Part shown: one piece after another, positions 1 through 8,138 of the stretch
Layout of the letters: each line of letters opens with the position of its first letter
Numbering within the stretch: the first letter of the stretch is position 1
Assembly: GCA_002327315.1 (NCBI GenBank)
Contig: DCVI01000018.1
Location: 8,973 to 31,186 of the forward strand
DNA: 22,214 nucleotides
Reading direction: 5' to 3'
From: Syntrophaceae bacterium UBA2192
Lineage (GTDB): Bacteria > Desulfobacterota > Syntrophia > Syntrophales > UBA2192
The notes under the pieces: generated by a model
Databases searched by the model: none
Seen by the model: only the letters and a program-made list of their open reading frames with translations
Told to the model about the DNA's origin: nothing
Position numbers and translations under genes: made by a program

Positions 1-1
1 C

Positions 2-1792
2 CTATTTTATCCAACCCCGTGGTGCAGACCGGAAATCCTGTCGAGATTCGTTTTATTTCTTGCGGTCTTCCTCCTCATCCTGCCCGCGCCGGCTGTTGCG
101 GCATCCGAGTCCGTACGGGTCGTCGTTGAGGGACTCTCGGGAAAAGAACTTGCCAATGTCGAGGCTGCCCTGACCGTCCCGCCCACCCTCATCCAGGAAG
201 GTAAAGTGGACCGGCTGTGGCTGGAGCGTTTTGAACGCCAGGCGCCCGGGAAGGTCAGAGAGGCCCTGGAGGCCTTCGGGTATTACAAGCCCACGATCGC
301 CATCAGCCTGGATACTTCTGAGGAAGGGGTATATCGGGTGCGGGTTCGCGTGGATGCAGGTGAGCCGGTGCGCCTTACGAAAGTACAGGTACAGTTGCAG
401 GGTCCCGGGGCCACCGAGAAGGTGCTGACGAAAGCGGTGTCGGATTTTCCCCTGCACGCAGGCGACGTCCTGCGCCAGGACATTTATGAAAGGTCAAAAG
501 GCGAGCTTCAGTCGAAGGCCGCGGAACAGGGTTACCTGGACGCGCAGTTTTCGGTCCGTACCATTCGATTGAACGAGGCCGAGTCGAAGGCTGAGATAGA
601 CCTTGTTCTCGAGACGGGCCGGCAGTATCGTTTCGGCGAGGCGCATTTTCTCGGTGCGCCCCGTTACCCGAGGGAGTATCTCCAAACGTTTCTCGACTTC
701 CAGCCCGGCGAGCCCTTTTCATCCGAAAAAATTCTGCAGACCCAGCTCAATATCGCCACCGCGGAACGCTTCCGGTCGGTCGTTGTCCAGCCCGACAAGG
801 CGCAAGCGAAGGACTATGTGATACCGATGAACGTGGAGCTTACGCCGTCGCCGCAGAAAATTGTGAAAGTGGGGGTAGGTTTCACAACGGACTATGGACC
901 TGGGTTTTCCGTGCGCTACGAGGATCTGAATGTGGCGGACAGCGCGCAGAAGCTCGACAGTGAACTGAATCTGAGCCAGCGCCTGCAAGGGTTGGCATTG
1001 CGCTATATCTTTCCGGGCAGCACCGATTTCAGGAGCTTGACCAGTACCCGCCTGGCCGCCCAGCGCGAAGATACAGTGAGCTATACCGCCAAAACGCTAT
1101 CGGCGGACATAGAAAGGACAAGGGGCTTCGGCAGGGACCGGCTCGGTTCGATTTACCTCCAGCTCCAAAAGGAGGATTCCACGGCGGGGGGCGCCACGAC
1201 CGATACGTTTCTCCTGATTCCGGGAATACGTTTTTCGCAGAGGGGCTACGACAGTCTGATACGGCCGGCCAAAGGGTTCGCCTACAAGCTCGAAGCGAGG
1301 GGCACCACTCAATCCTTCGGCTCTGACGTAGGTTTTGCCCAGTTACTCGGGTATGGGGATGTGCTCTTGCCCCTTGCGGGCAGGTTTTCCCTCAAGATCA
1401 GGGGACAGGCGGGAGCGACGTCCATGAATGGAAATACCCTGGACGTCCCCGTTTCTTTTCGGTTTTTCACAGGCGGGGACAACAGCGTCAGGGGATATGC
1501 CTACCAGTCGCTGGGGCCAAAAAATGCCCGGGACGAGGTCGTCGGGGGAAAGCACCTGCTGGTGGGGAGTATCGAACTGGAGCGGGCGATTGGCACGAAC
1601 TGGGGTGCAGCCGTATTTTATGATACGGGAAATGCCTTTGACGACTTTGACAGCCTGAACCTTGCCCAGGGTGCAGGCCTGGGCGTTCGCTACTACACGC
1701 CGGTGGGACCCATACGTCTCGACCTGGCCCGCCAGCTGGGGGTATCGGATCCGAGTTACAGATTTCATTTCACCATAGGGATGCAGTTTTGA
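2..1792 (+). CDS. tamA: TamA-like Omp85 outer-membrane assembly protein (5' partial)
   Basis: This is the outer-membrane half of the translocation and assembly module; with TamB it acts in outer-membrane biogenesis. The frame is open from the left edge and contains no ATG, GTG or TTG before the GTG at 206, which lies inside the first POTRA domain. The true start is therefore probably just outside the window. Codons from about 38 to 103 encode a hydrophobic signal peptide ending in PAPAVAA. POTRA-type modules follow, then a beta-barrel from about base 850, containing the Omp85 loop-6 motif VRGY near 1488 and ending in phenylalanine, as barrel proteins recognised by the BAM complex usually do. 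About 596 residues are visible, close to the 577 of E. coli TamA. The stop overlaps the tamB start. Family call is firm; the tamA rather than bamA assignment rests on the tamB neighbour. Confidence 0.9.
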   Translation, partial: LFYPTPWCRPEILSRFVLFLAVFLLILPAPAVAASESVRVVVEGLSGKELANVEAALTVPPTLIQEGKVDRLWLERFERQAPGKVREALEAFGYYKPTIAISLDTSEEGVYRVRVRVDAGEPVRLTKVQVQLQGPGATEKVLTKAVSDFPLHAGDVLRQDIYERSKGELQSKAAEQGYLDAQFSVRTIRLNEAESKAEIDLVLETGRQYRFGEAHFLGAPRYPREYLQTFLDFQPGEPFSSEKILQTQLNIATAERFRSVVVQPDKAQAKDYVIPMNVELTPSPQKIVKVGVGFTTDYGPGFSVRYEDLNVADSAQKLDSELNLSQRLQGLALRYIFPGSTDFRSLTSTRLAAQREDTVSYTAKTLSADIERTRGFGRDRLGSIYLQLQKEDSTAGGATTDTFLLIPGIRFSQRGYDSLIRPAKGFAYKLEARGTTQSFGSDVGFAQLLGYGDVLLPLAGRFSLKIRGQAGATSMNGNTLDVPVSFRFFTGGDNSVRGYAYQSLGPKNARDEVVGGKHLLVGSIELERAIGTNWGAAVFYDTGNAFDDFDSLNLAQGAGLGVRYYTPVGPIRLDLARQLGVSDPSYRFHFTIGMQF

Positions 1793-4700
1793 AGAAACGC
1801 GCAATCATGGGGTACTCCGTTTTGTCCCTCTTTGTCGCGGCGATCGTCGCGATCGCGTGGCTCGTTTGCACCACAACCGGGTCACGCCTCGTCGTGACGA
1901 CCCTTTTGCGCTGGATGCCGGTCACGGTTGAGGCGGAGCGCATCACGGGGCAGCTCGCAGATGAACTCACCCTCGAGGGCGTGCGCGCGGCATGGCCAAG
2001 CGGTGAAGCTCGAATATCCACTCTGGTTATGCGCTTGCAGCCCCTGTTTCTTTTAACGGGAACGGTGTCGGTCGATGAGATGTCCGTCCGCCATGTCTCG
2101 ATTGTCGACAACAGTCCGGAGAGCGGGCCGCCCTATGACCTCGAGTGGCCCCGGGCCCCGCGCCTGCTCGCGGCTGTGAGATGCAGCATCGGGAAGTTTC
2201 GCATCGAGGACGTGTCCTATCGTAAACCCGGCAAGGATCCCGTAACGATCCATGAGGGCCGGGGCGAGGTGATCTGGTCCCGCGGGTCCACTCTGACGTT
2301 GAAAGACTTTGTGCTCCGTTTGCCGGACGCGCAGGCAGAAGGCAATTTGGAGGCCGGTCTTTTGTTTCCCTCCCTTCATGCGAACCTTTCCATCAGGCTT
2401 GATAAGCCTGTAGCAAAATGCGACGCCCTCTCCTTCACGGCGGATCTTTCCTCCGGGAAAGATCCCGAGCAGGTTTCGGGAAAAATACTTTTGAATGCTT
2501 CGTCGGGTGCGAACGTGCAGGCCCAGGCGGAAGGCGAGATTGGACTGACCCGGAAGGCCTTACTGTTCCGGACTCTCCGATTAAAGGACGGAAGCGGGAG
2601 CGTCTTCGTGAACACCGAGGGTCAGGTGGACGTCTCGACAGCCGAGATCCTCACCAGCGCTTCGTTCCGATTCGCGGACGGGGATGCCGTCCCGGCGCTA
2701 CTCGCCTCGTCCCTCACGGGTACGCTTGAAATCCAGGGCGGCCCAAGCCGTTACGCGGGGAAATTCACCATGCAAAACGAGGGGCAGGCGTGGAGGTCCG
2801 CACTCCTGTCCGGGCAATTTTCAGGGAACCTTGCGGGCGTGCAGGTGACCCGCATGACGGGTCGCCTCCTGGACGGCACCGTGGAGGGGAAGTTCAGGGG
2901 ATCGTGGGACAAAGAAGTGTCATTTACAGGGTTTCTTCAGGCCAGAAATCTCAATCCCGCACAGATCAAGCCGGAGCTGAAGGGCAAGATCAACCTGAAT
3001 GTAGAGGGAGCCGTCCATTGGCCGAAGGCAGGATCACTGGAGGCAAGGGTCAAGGGCGAACTCCTGGAAAGCCGCCTCAGCGATCGTGCTCTCACCGGCG
3101 GCCTCGATGCGCGCTGGCAGGCCGGGATGCTCCGCATTAACAGACTTTCCCTCAAGGGCGCCGGTTTTGAGGCGAAAGCAGCCGGTGCTCTTGCGGAGCG
3201 CTTGAACTGGGGCGTGCAGGTGAGCGATCTCTCCGCACTCATGCCCGGAAGCGCGGGGCGGCTCTCTGCGTCCGGGTGGATCCGCCAAAGCAAGGAGCAG
3301 TTCGCGGGCGCAATGAGCCTTCGAGGAAACAAGCTTCTCGTTTCCGGCGTGCAGATCGCGTCCGTTGAGGCGGATGCGGAGATGGGAAAAGAGGATCCTC
3401 AGGACCTCGAGGGGAGGGCCTTCCTGAAAGGGGTCATCTATGGGCCCGTCCAGATCGGCACCGCACAGGTGAAGAGCACGGGTAAGCTCGACGATCACAC
3501 GGTCCAGGTCCTGCTGGAGTCGCGTGAAGGCAAGGCGGAGGCCGCCCTGCGGGGCAGTTATGCAAAAGCGGGTTGGAAAGGAACCCTGGAGACACTGAGA
3601 GGGAGCGACACCCTGGGTTCGTGGGGTCTCCAACATCCGGCGACTCTCATATTGTCCGCGGAAAAAGTGAGCCTCAGTCCCGCGCTGATCGCCAGCACGA
3701 GGGGGGAGATGCTCGAGCTCTCCTTGGACATGTCTCTCGACCCGGTGCGGGGCGCTCTCCTGTCGAGATGGCAGAGGGTGAATCTGGCGCGGTTCGCCTC
3801 ACTCACGCCGGAGTGGCAGGTGCATGGTCAGACGGACGGCCATATTCGGGCGGAATTTCGGGATAAGAACAAGACAACGGTTTCTTCTGCGGTGGGGCTT
3901 ACGGGAAGCCTGACCCGCGGATCGCTTGCCATCGACGTGAAGGAAGCTGCGGGAAAGCTCGAATGGAACGAAAGCGGCCTCACGGGAACGGCCCAGGCGG
4001 ACCTCGGCCGGGCCGGCCGCCTGAACGCGCGGTTGACGTCGGCGGATCCGGCCCGGCCCGGCCTCCCGGACAGGGGCGAGTTTCGTTTTTCCGCGGATCA
4101 CATTGAGGCGGCCCTTATACAGCCGTGGCTCCCTCAACCTCTTTCCATGACGGGAACCGTGTCGTGCGCGGCCGCTGGGAAACTGCTCCCGGGTTTGCGC
4201 CTGGACGCCTCCGGTGAGTTACGGCTTTCGCAGGGCGCCTTTTCCCTGCAGGACAAAAAGGGCATCGTCACGGCGCAGGCGGAAAAAGCGCAGCTTCGCT
4301 GGACCTGGCGGGAAAAGACGCTGAGCGGCGATCTCGATCTCCTGCTTACCAACCACGGCTCTCTCAAGGCCGAGTTTCGCCTTCCCGTCGAAGCGAGCCT
4401 TCCTGTTGTTTTAGAGGAGGAAAGACCGGTACAAGCGGCCGCACGCGCCGATCTGCGGGAGAGGGGCCTCTTGAGCGCCCTCTTTCCGGGACTGATAGAG
4501 GAAAGCCGGGGACGGCTCGCTCTCAACTGCTCTGTTGACGGAACGTGGAGCGCGCCAAAAATTCACGGAACCTTGAGAGTCGATCGGGCAGGCGCCTATC
4601 TGCCGTCCACAGGTATTCAACTGAGCGACGTAACCATGGACGCTCAATTCGAGGACCGGACCGTGCGCATTACATCCTTCGGGGCTCGATCCGGCCCCGG

Positions 4701-5742
4701 GCGGCTCGAGGGAACCGGTACCGTGTGGCTCATGGACCGGGGTATCGATCGAATCGACATGAATCTCTCGGGTGAGAGATTCCAGGTCGTGCGGCTGCCG
4801 GAAATGGAGATGCTGGCAACCCCAAGTCTTACCATCAAGGGCGCGCCGAAAAACCTTCAGGTCCGCGGCAGCATCACGATACCGGAGCTGCTCATCAGGG
4901 GACCCGAGACGAAGGCAGTGGCGAGGCCAAGCAAGGATGTGGTGAAGGTCGATGAGAGCCGTGCCCCAAAAGGCGACCGCGCTCTTCCTCTTGATTTGCA
5001 GGTCCGGGTCATCCTGGGAGACCGTGCCTTCATCAAGGCCGAGGGAGTCGATGCAAAGCTGGAAGGAGACGTGCTGCTCATGGCCAGGAACCTTGACGCG
5101 ATGAACGCAAAGGGAGAGATCCGCCTCAGGGACGGTACGTACACGACGAGAGGAGTGCGTCTGGCCATCACCCGGGGGCGTGTCGTTTTTGACGGCGGAC
5201 CGGCGGACCAGCCCAGGCTCGATGTGCTGGCCCTGCGCACGGTTGAGGAAAGACCTGACCAGGCGGGGCAGTCCCTGGGTCGGTTCAAGGAAGTGAAGGC
5301 GGGCGTCATCGTCACGGGAACCCCGCTTGCGCCCCTGGTGAGACTCTATTCAGAGCCTGCCATGCCCGACGCCGATATCCTGAGCTATATCGTCCTTGGT
5401 CAACGCATGAGCGGCGACCCGTCAAAGTCAGCGCTGCTTGCGGCGGCAGCAGAATCTCTTCTCTCGGGAAGCGGCTCCGAATCGACCTTAAGCCAGCTGA
5501 AACGTCAAATAGGCCCGGACACGGTGGACATGAAATCCGCAACCGTAGGGGGCACGACCCAGTCGATTGTTACGGTGGGTAAGTATCTGCAACCCAAGCT
5601 GTACGTGAGCTACGGTCGTTCCCTGTTCAGCGATGAATCATACGTAACCCTGAGATACACCCTGTCCAAGAGGTGGGAAGTGGAGAGCAAGGCAGGAGCG
5701 CAGACGGGCGCAAACCTCTACTACAGAATCGAGTTTGACTGA
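1789..5742 (+). CDS. tamB: TamB-like translocation and assembly module protein (DUF490)
   Basis: This 1317-residue inner-membrane-anchored periplasmic protein partners TamA and belongs to the family of bridge-like proteins implicated in outer-membrane biogenesis and lipid transport. An N-terminal membrane anchor lies at about residues 8-28. Next come roughly 900 residues of repetitive amphipathic beta-strand sequence rich in Gly, Leu and charged residues. The C-terminal TamB domain carries the characteristic stretch LYSEPAMPDADILSYIVLG near 5346-5402. The protein ends in alternating strands closing with YYRIEFD. The start is either TTG at 1789, overlapping the tamA stop by 4 bases with AGGG at 1777-1780, or ATG at 1807; the overlap favours translational coupling. 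The frame is intact throughout. Confidence 0.93.
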   Translation: MKKRAIMGYSVLSLFVAAIVAIAWLVCTTTGSRLVVTTLLRWMPVTVEAERITGQLADELTLEGVRAAWPSGEARISTLVMRLQPLFLLTGTVSVDEMSVRHVSIVDNSPESGPPYDLEWPRAPRLLAAVRCSIGKFRIEDVSYRKPGKDPVTIHEGRGEVIWSRGSTLTLKDFVLRLPDAQAEGNLEAGLLFPSLHANLSIRLDKPVAKCDALSFTADLSSGKDPEQVSGKILLNASSGANVQAQAEGEIGLTRKALLFRTLRLKDGSGSVFVNTEGQVDVSTAEILTSASFRFADGDAVPALLASSLTGTLEIQGGPSRYAGKFTMQNEGQAWRSALLSGQFSGNLAGVQVTRMTGRLLDGTVEGKFRGSWDKEVSFTGFLQARNLNPAQIKPELKGKINLNVEGAVHWPKAGSLEARVKGELLESRLSDRALTGGLDARWQAGMLRINRLSLKGAGFEAKAAGALAERLNWGVQVSDLSALMPGSAGRLSASGWIRQSKEQFAGAMSLRGNKLLVSGVQIASVEADAEMGKEDPQDLEGRAFLKGVIYGPVQIGTAQVKSTGKLDDHTVQVLLESREGKAEAALRGSYAKAGWKGTLETLRGSDTLGSWGLQHPATLILSAEKVSLSPALIASTRGEMLELSLDMSLDPVRGALLSRWQRVNLARFASLTPEWQVHGQTDGHIRAEFRDKNKTTVSSAVGLTGSLTRGSLAIDVKEAAGKLEWNESGLTGTAQADLGRAGRLNARLTSADPARPGLPDRGEFRFSADHIEAALIQPWLPQPLSMTGTVSCAAAGKLLPGLRLDASGELRLSQGAFSLQDKKGIVTAQAEKAQLRWTWREKTLSGDLDLLLTNHGSLKAEFRLPVEASLPVVLEEERPVQAAARADLRERGLLSALFPGLIEESRGRLALNCSVDGTWSAPKIHGTLRVDRAGAYLPSTGIQLSDVTMDAQFEDRTVRITSFGARSGPGRLEGTGTVWLMDRGIDRIDMNLSGERFQVVRLPEMEMLATPSLTIKGAPKNLQVRGSITIPELLIRGPETKAVARPSKDVVKVDESRAPKGDRALPLDLQVRVILGDRAFIKAEGVDAKLEGDVLLMARNLDAMNAKGEIRLRDGTYTTRGVRLAITRGRVVFDGGPADQPRLDVLALRTVEERPDQAGQSLGRFKEVKAGVIVTGTPLAPLVRLYSEPAMPDADILSYIVLGQRMSGDPSKSALLAAAAESLLSGSGSESTLSQLKRQIGPDTVDMKSATVGGTTQSIVTVGKYLQPKLYVSYGRSLFSDESYVTLRYTLSKRWEVESKAGAQTGANLYYRIEFD

Positions 5743-6078
5743 TGACGCGAAACCATAAGAAAAGGGCGGCTATGCAGCGGGGAGACCCTAAAGGTGGAAT
5801 CAGAAGGCAGGGTCAGACATTGCCCTGCCTCTCTGAATCGCCATGTCGAGGACTGACGATCGCAAATATCGACTTTGATCCGAATTGCCAACCTGAGCAT
5901 TTCAGGAAAAAGTGTTAACCGTGAGGGGCCAGCGTCTTCCCGCAATTTCGGGCTACTCGTTTCTTCGATTTTGTCTATGCCGTTCGGTGCCAGGGAATCA
6001 AATCGTACTCCTATGAGTTGCATCAGATCAATAATATCCGGCAGGAAAAAGCTGCGGTACGGGTCCCTGAGGCAATTG
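5743..6078. other. Intergenic region between convergent tamB and focA
   Basis: This 336-base gap between convergent genes holds no gene I can support. Short open frames here lack a ribosome binding site, and the longest runs on as the antisense of focA. The only clear structure is the hairpin at 5806-5829. Confidence 0.6.
5806..5829. terminator. Hairpin downstream of tamB
   Basis: Perfect 7-bp arms GGCAGGG (5806-5812) and CCCTGCC (5823-5829) flank a 10-base loop, extended by one A-T pair. It lies about 65 bases after the tamB stop. No T-run follows on either strand, so it is not a standard intrinsic terminator; it may end transcripts with help, protect a 3' end, or be a small dispersed palindrome. 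Confidence 0.35.
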
Positions 6079-6906
6079 CTATGTCGGCGATATCGTGGAA
6101 AGCTCTTTTTTGAAGGAATAGAAATAAACCGCACCGATAAAGATAAATCCGCCCACAATATTTCCGATGGTTACAGGGATCAGATTCCATTGGATGAATT
6201 GCGCCCATGTGATATCGGCGCCCAGCATGATGCCTGTGGGAATGAAATACATGTTTGCAACGGAGTGCTCAAAGCCGGAGGAGACGAATGCCATGATGGG
6301 AAACCAGATGCCGAAAAATTTTCCGATCATGTTCTTTGATGAAAAAGCGAGCAATATGGCAACGTTGACCAGCAAGTTACAGGCGATGCCCTTCATGAAT
6401 GCCGACCAGAGACCGAGGGTGCCCGTTGCGATGTAAGGGAGGACCTTTCCTTCTGCAATCGTGATGGCGTTCTGTCCGAATACCGTTAATTCAGGGCCGC
6501 CCCCTTTGCTCAAGGGACCGACAACCATGAGGTATGCCCAGAAAATGGAACCGATAAAATTTCCGATATATACCCAGGTCCAGGCATCAAACACTTTGCG
6601 CCACGTGGTTTTTTTCTGAAAGACTGCCATGGGAATGAGCATCGTATCGCCCGTAAAGAGTGACATGCCTGTCAGTACAATGGCAATGAGCCCTACGGGG
6701 AAGACCGAGCCTGCAACAAGGGCCTTGAAACCGGGGCCCAGGGTCTTCTCCAGTCCTGTACCGCAGACGGTACAGAGTGCGGCGCCTACCGCGATAAACA
6801 GACCCGCCATGAAACTTCTTATCAGAAAATTGGATGTGCCCAGATTTGCCTTATACATTCCGGCATTTCCTGCCAGTTCTACAATTTCCACCGGTTTATT
6901 GGCCAT
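6079..6906 (-). CDS. focA: Formate/nitrite transporter family channel (FocA-like)
   Basis: A 275-residue inner-membrane channel of the FNT family, expected to form a pentamer and pass formate or a related small anion. I chose the ATG at 6906 because AGGGAG lies 8 bases upstream; a longer frame to 7008 adds a non-homologous tail. Six hydrophobic helices are visible. Family signatures include FTGDTMLIP (residues 84-92) and GFEHSVANM (211-219), whose His214 matches the central histidine of FocA; the GADITWAQF loop follows (229-237). In an anaerobe, formate exchange suits syntrophic or fermentative metabolism, but nitrite or hydrosulfide specificity cannot be excluded from sequence. The gene stands alone and is lower in GC than its neighbours. 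Confidence 0.92.
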   Translation of the reverse strand: MANKPVEIVELAGNAGMYKANLGTSNFLIRSFMAGLFIAVGAALCTVCGTGLEKTLGPGFKALVAGSVFPVGLIAIVLTGMSLFTGDTMLIPMAVFQKKTTWRKVFDAWTWVYIGNFIGSIFWAYLMVVGPLSKGGGPELTVFGQNAITIAEGKVLPYIATGTLGLWSAFMKGIACNLLVNVAILLAFSSKNMIGKFFGIWFPIMAFVSSGFEHSVANMYFIPTGIMLGADITWAQFIQWNLIPVTIGNIVGGFIFIGAVYFYSFKKELSTISPT

Positions 6907-7325
6907 TTGCCGCTCCCTGTTCAATAAGATATTTTCGTGATGCCGGATACACCCGCACAGACGATCAGAATGGTATCCGTGCTTCGGCGTGTAAACGGGG
7001 AAGCTCATTTGAACACCGGGACCATCGGTCAGTCTGCCCGGGATTCAGAGGATCTTCGCACCCTTTCGCGAGCCCCAGTATAGATATTTTTCGTCTTTAT
7101 GAAATCGGAGGGCGTCTGAATCTGAGGTAGGAATGCCCGGTTACTGTTCGGCAGACGGGGTCTGACAGGGGCATAGGACATGCGCTTATGGGGGCGGAAA
7201 GGAACAACAAGGCGCGATGAAGCCTAAGGCATTTCGCATCCGCATATCAGGCACAGGCCAATAGTACATGATGGGAAACGGGGATACAGTGGCTGCACGG
7301 AAACAATGACAGTAAAGGTAAGCAT
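6907..7325. other. Divergent intergenic region between focA and the 64-residue gene
   Basis: This 419-base gap should carry promoters for both flanking genes. On the minus strand TATACT (7077-7082) is a plausible -10 box for focA, though it lies about 170 bases from the start and its -35 region is poor. An inverted repeat with 7-bp arms CGGATAC (6944-6950) and GTATCCG (6973-6979) lies 38 bases upstream of the focA start and could be an operator or leader hairpin. No coding frame here has convincing initiation signals. Confidence 0.4.
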
Positions 7326-7520
7326 ATGAAAGAGCTGCTGACGCCCGGCAAAACGACGGAGAACGGAGCGGACAAACGGTCGAACATGGAGTCGAACATT
7401 GTCGATACCATGCGCCGCTACTTCAGGGACGACAAAGGGAAGATGAGCGACCTGGAACTTTCGATTGTGGATTCCATCAAACGGTACTTCGAGGAGCCAC
7501 CGCCTAAACGTATCGCATAA
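7326..7520 (+). CDS. Small protein with two copies of a 22-residue unit, function unknown
   Basis: This 64-residue protein is not one I recognise. It starts at ATG with AAAGGT about 8 bases upstream and is followed by a strong intrinsic terminator, so it looks like a real single-gene transcript. The segment NIVDTMRRYFRD (residues 24-35) recurs as SIVDSIKRYFEE (46-57), with six of twelve positions identical and most others conservative, an offset of 22 residues. Each copy would form a short amphipathic helix with I-V-x-x-M/I on one face and an RYF tail. The protein is highly charged, with no signal peptide, membrane segment or cysteine, so it is probably cytoplasmic. Two identical short helices suggest a binding tag, dimerising element or small regulator; that is inference. 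Confidence 0.7.
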   Translation: MKELLTPGKTTENGADKRSNMESNIVDTMRRYFRDDKGKMSDLELSIVDSIKRYFEEPPPKRIA

Positions 7521-7523
7521 GCC

Positions 7524-7541
7524 TGAAAATTTCAGGGCTCA
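7524..7541 (+). other. Short hairpin after the small gene
   Basis: A CCTGAAA / TTTCAGG inverted repeat follows the stop codon of the 64-residue gene by a few bases, with an extremely tight loop. It precedes the stronger terminator at 7568 and may be a first, weak stop or a 3'-end stabiliser. Bounds are approximate. Confidence 0.3.
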
Positions 7542-7567
7542 TGCAGATAGCCCTCCCCCCGTACTGT

Positions 7568-7611
7568 CACCTCATCCGGATCCCACCTGCTGCCGGATGG
7601 GGTGATTTTTT
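7568..7611 (+). terminator. Strong intrinsic terminator of the 64-residue gene
   Basis: Arms CACCTCATCCGG (7568-7579) and CCGGATGGGGTG (7593-7604) form a 12-bp stem with one G-U pair and a 13-base loop, followed by six T (7606-7611). The T-run sits only on the plus strand, so it ends the small gene's transcript before the convergent tctB. Confidence 0.88.
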
Positions 7612-7631
7612 ATAAGGACCCCCGGAATGCG

Positions 7632-8105
7632 TCAGCCGAAAATCTCGCCCTCGGGCAGGGGCACCTGCAGGAGATAGCCGAAAATTGCCATGAGCGCGAA
7701 CGTAACGGCCATCCCCACGACCACGGCCTTGACCATCATCTTCCAATCCTTGCGCTTCCTGCTGGTGTCCCAGGCAATCGATGCAAAACCCACCACGCCC
7801 GCCAGGGCGAATCCCAGGTATCGAAAAAGCAGAACCCACAGAAGCAATATCACCATGACCACGGCCATATCCAGCCAGTGTTTTTCTTCCTTCTCGTCCT
7901 CCCTTTGCTTCGTCTCCACCTCCATCGCCTGGCGGCTTATGAACGACCGGATCAGCGTCAAGACGACGAGGGCCGTCATGAAGATCATGACCGCATCCGG
8001 AAAGATGCCGCCGAAGGGGGTTGTATAGCCCCGGTTTCCCCAGAGGATGGCAATGAACGCCAGCATGATGACGGAACCCAATCGATCCCGGAATTTCGCA
8101 TCCAT
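7632..8105 (-). CDS. tctB: TctB-like small membrane subunit of a tripartite tricarboxylate transporter
   Basis: A 157-residue integral membrane protein with about four hydrophobic helices and a charged cytoplasmic loop (QREDEKEEKHW) between the second and third, the layout of the TctB family. TTT systems import di- or tricarboxylates using a periplasmic binding protein (TctC), a large permease (TctA) and this small subunit. The start ATG at 8105 has GGAGG 8 bases upstream; an in-frame ATG at 8138 has no such site. It lies 33 bases after the tctA remnant on the same strand. The frame is intact, but with tctA broken and tctC absent nearby it is unlikely to serve a working transporter unless partners are encoded elsewhere. 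Confidence 0.85.
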   Translation of the reverse strand: MDAKFRDRLGSVIMLAFIAILWGNRGYTTPFGGIFPDAVMIFMTALVVLTLIRSFISRQAMEVETKQREDEKEEKHWLDMAVVMVILLLWVLLFRYLGFALAGVVGFASIAWDTSRKRKDWKMMVKAVVVGMAVTFALMAIFGYLLQVPLPEGEIFG

Positions 8106-8138
8106 TACAAAGACCTCCTTCGCAGAAAGCGATCGCAC

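Noticed and set aside
5875..6339. Plus-strand open frame of 154 codons between tamB and focA
   Set aside because: Its second half is antisense to focA, it has no ribosome binding site, and its composition is not protein-like.
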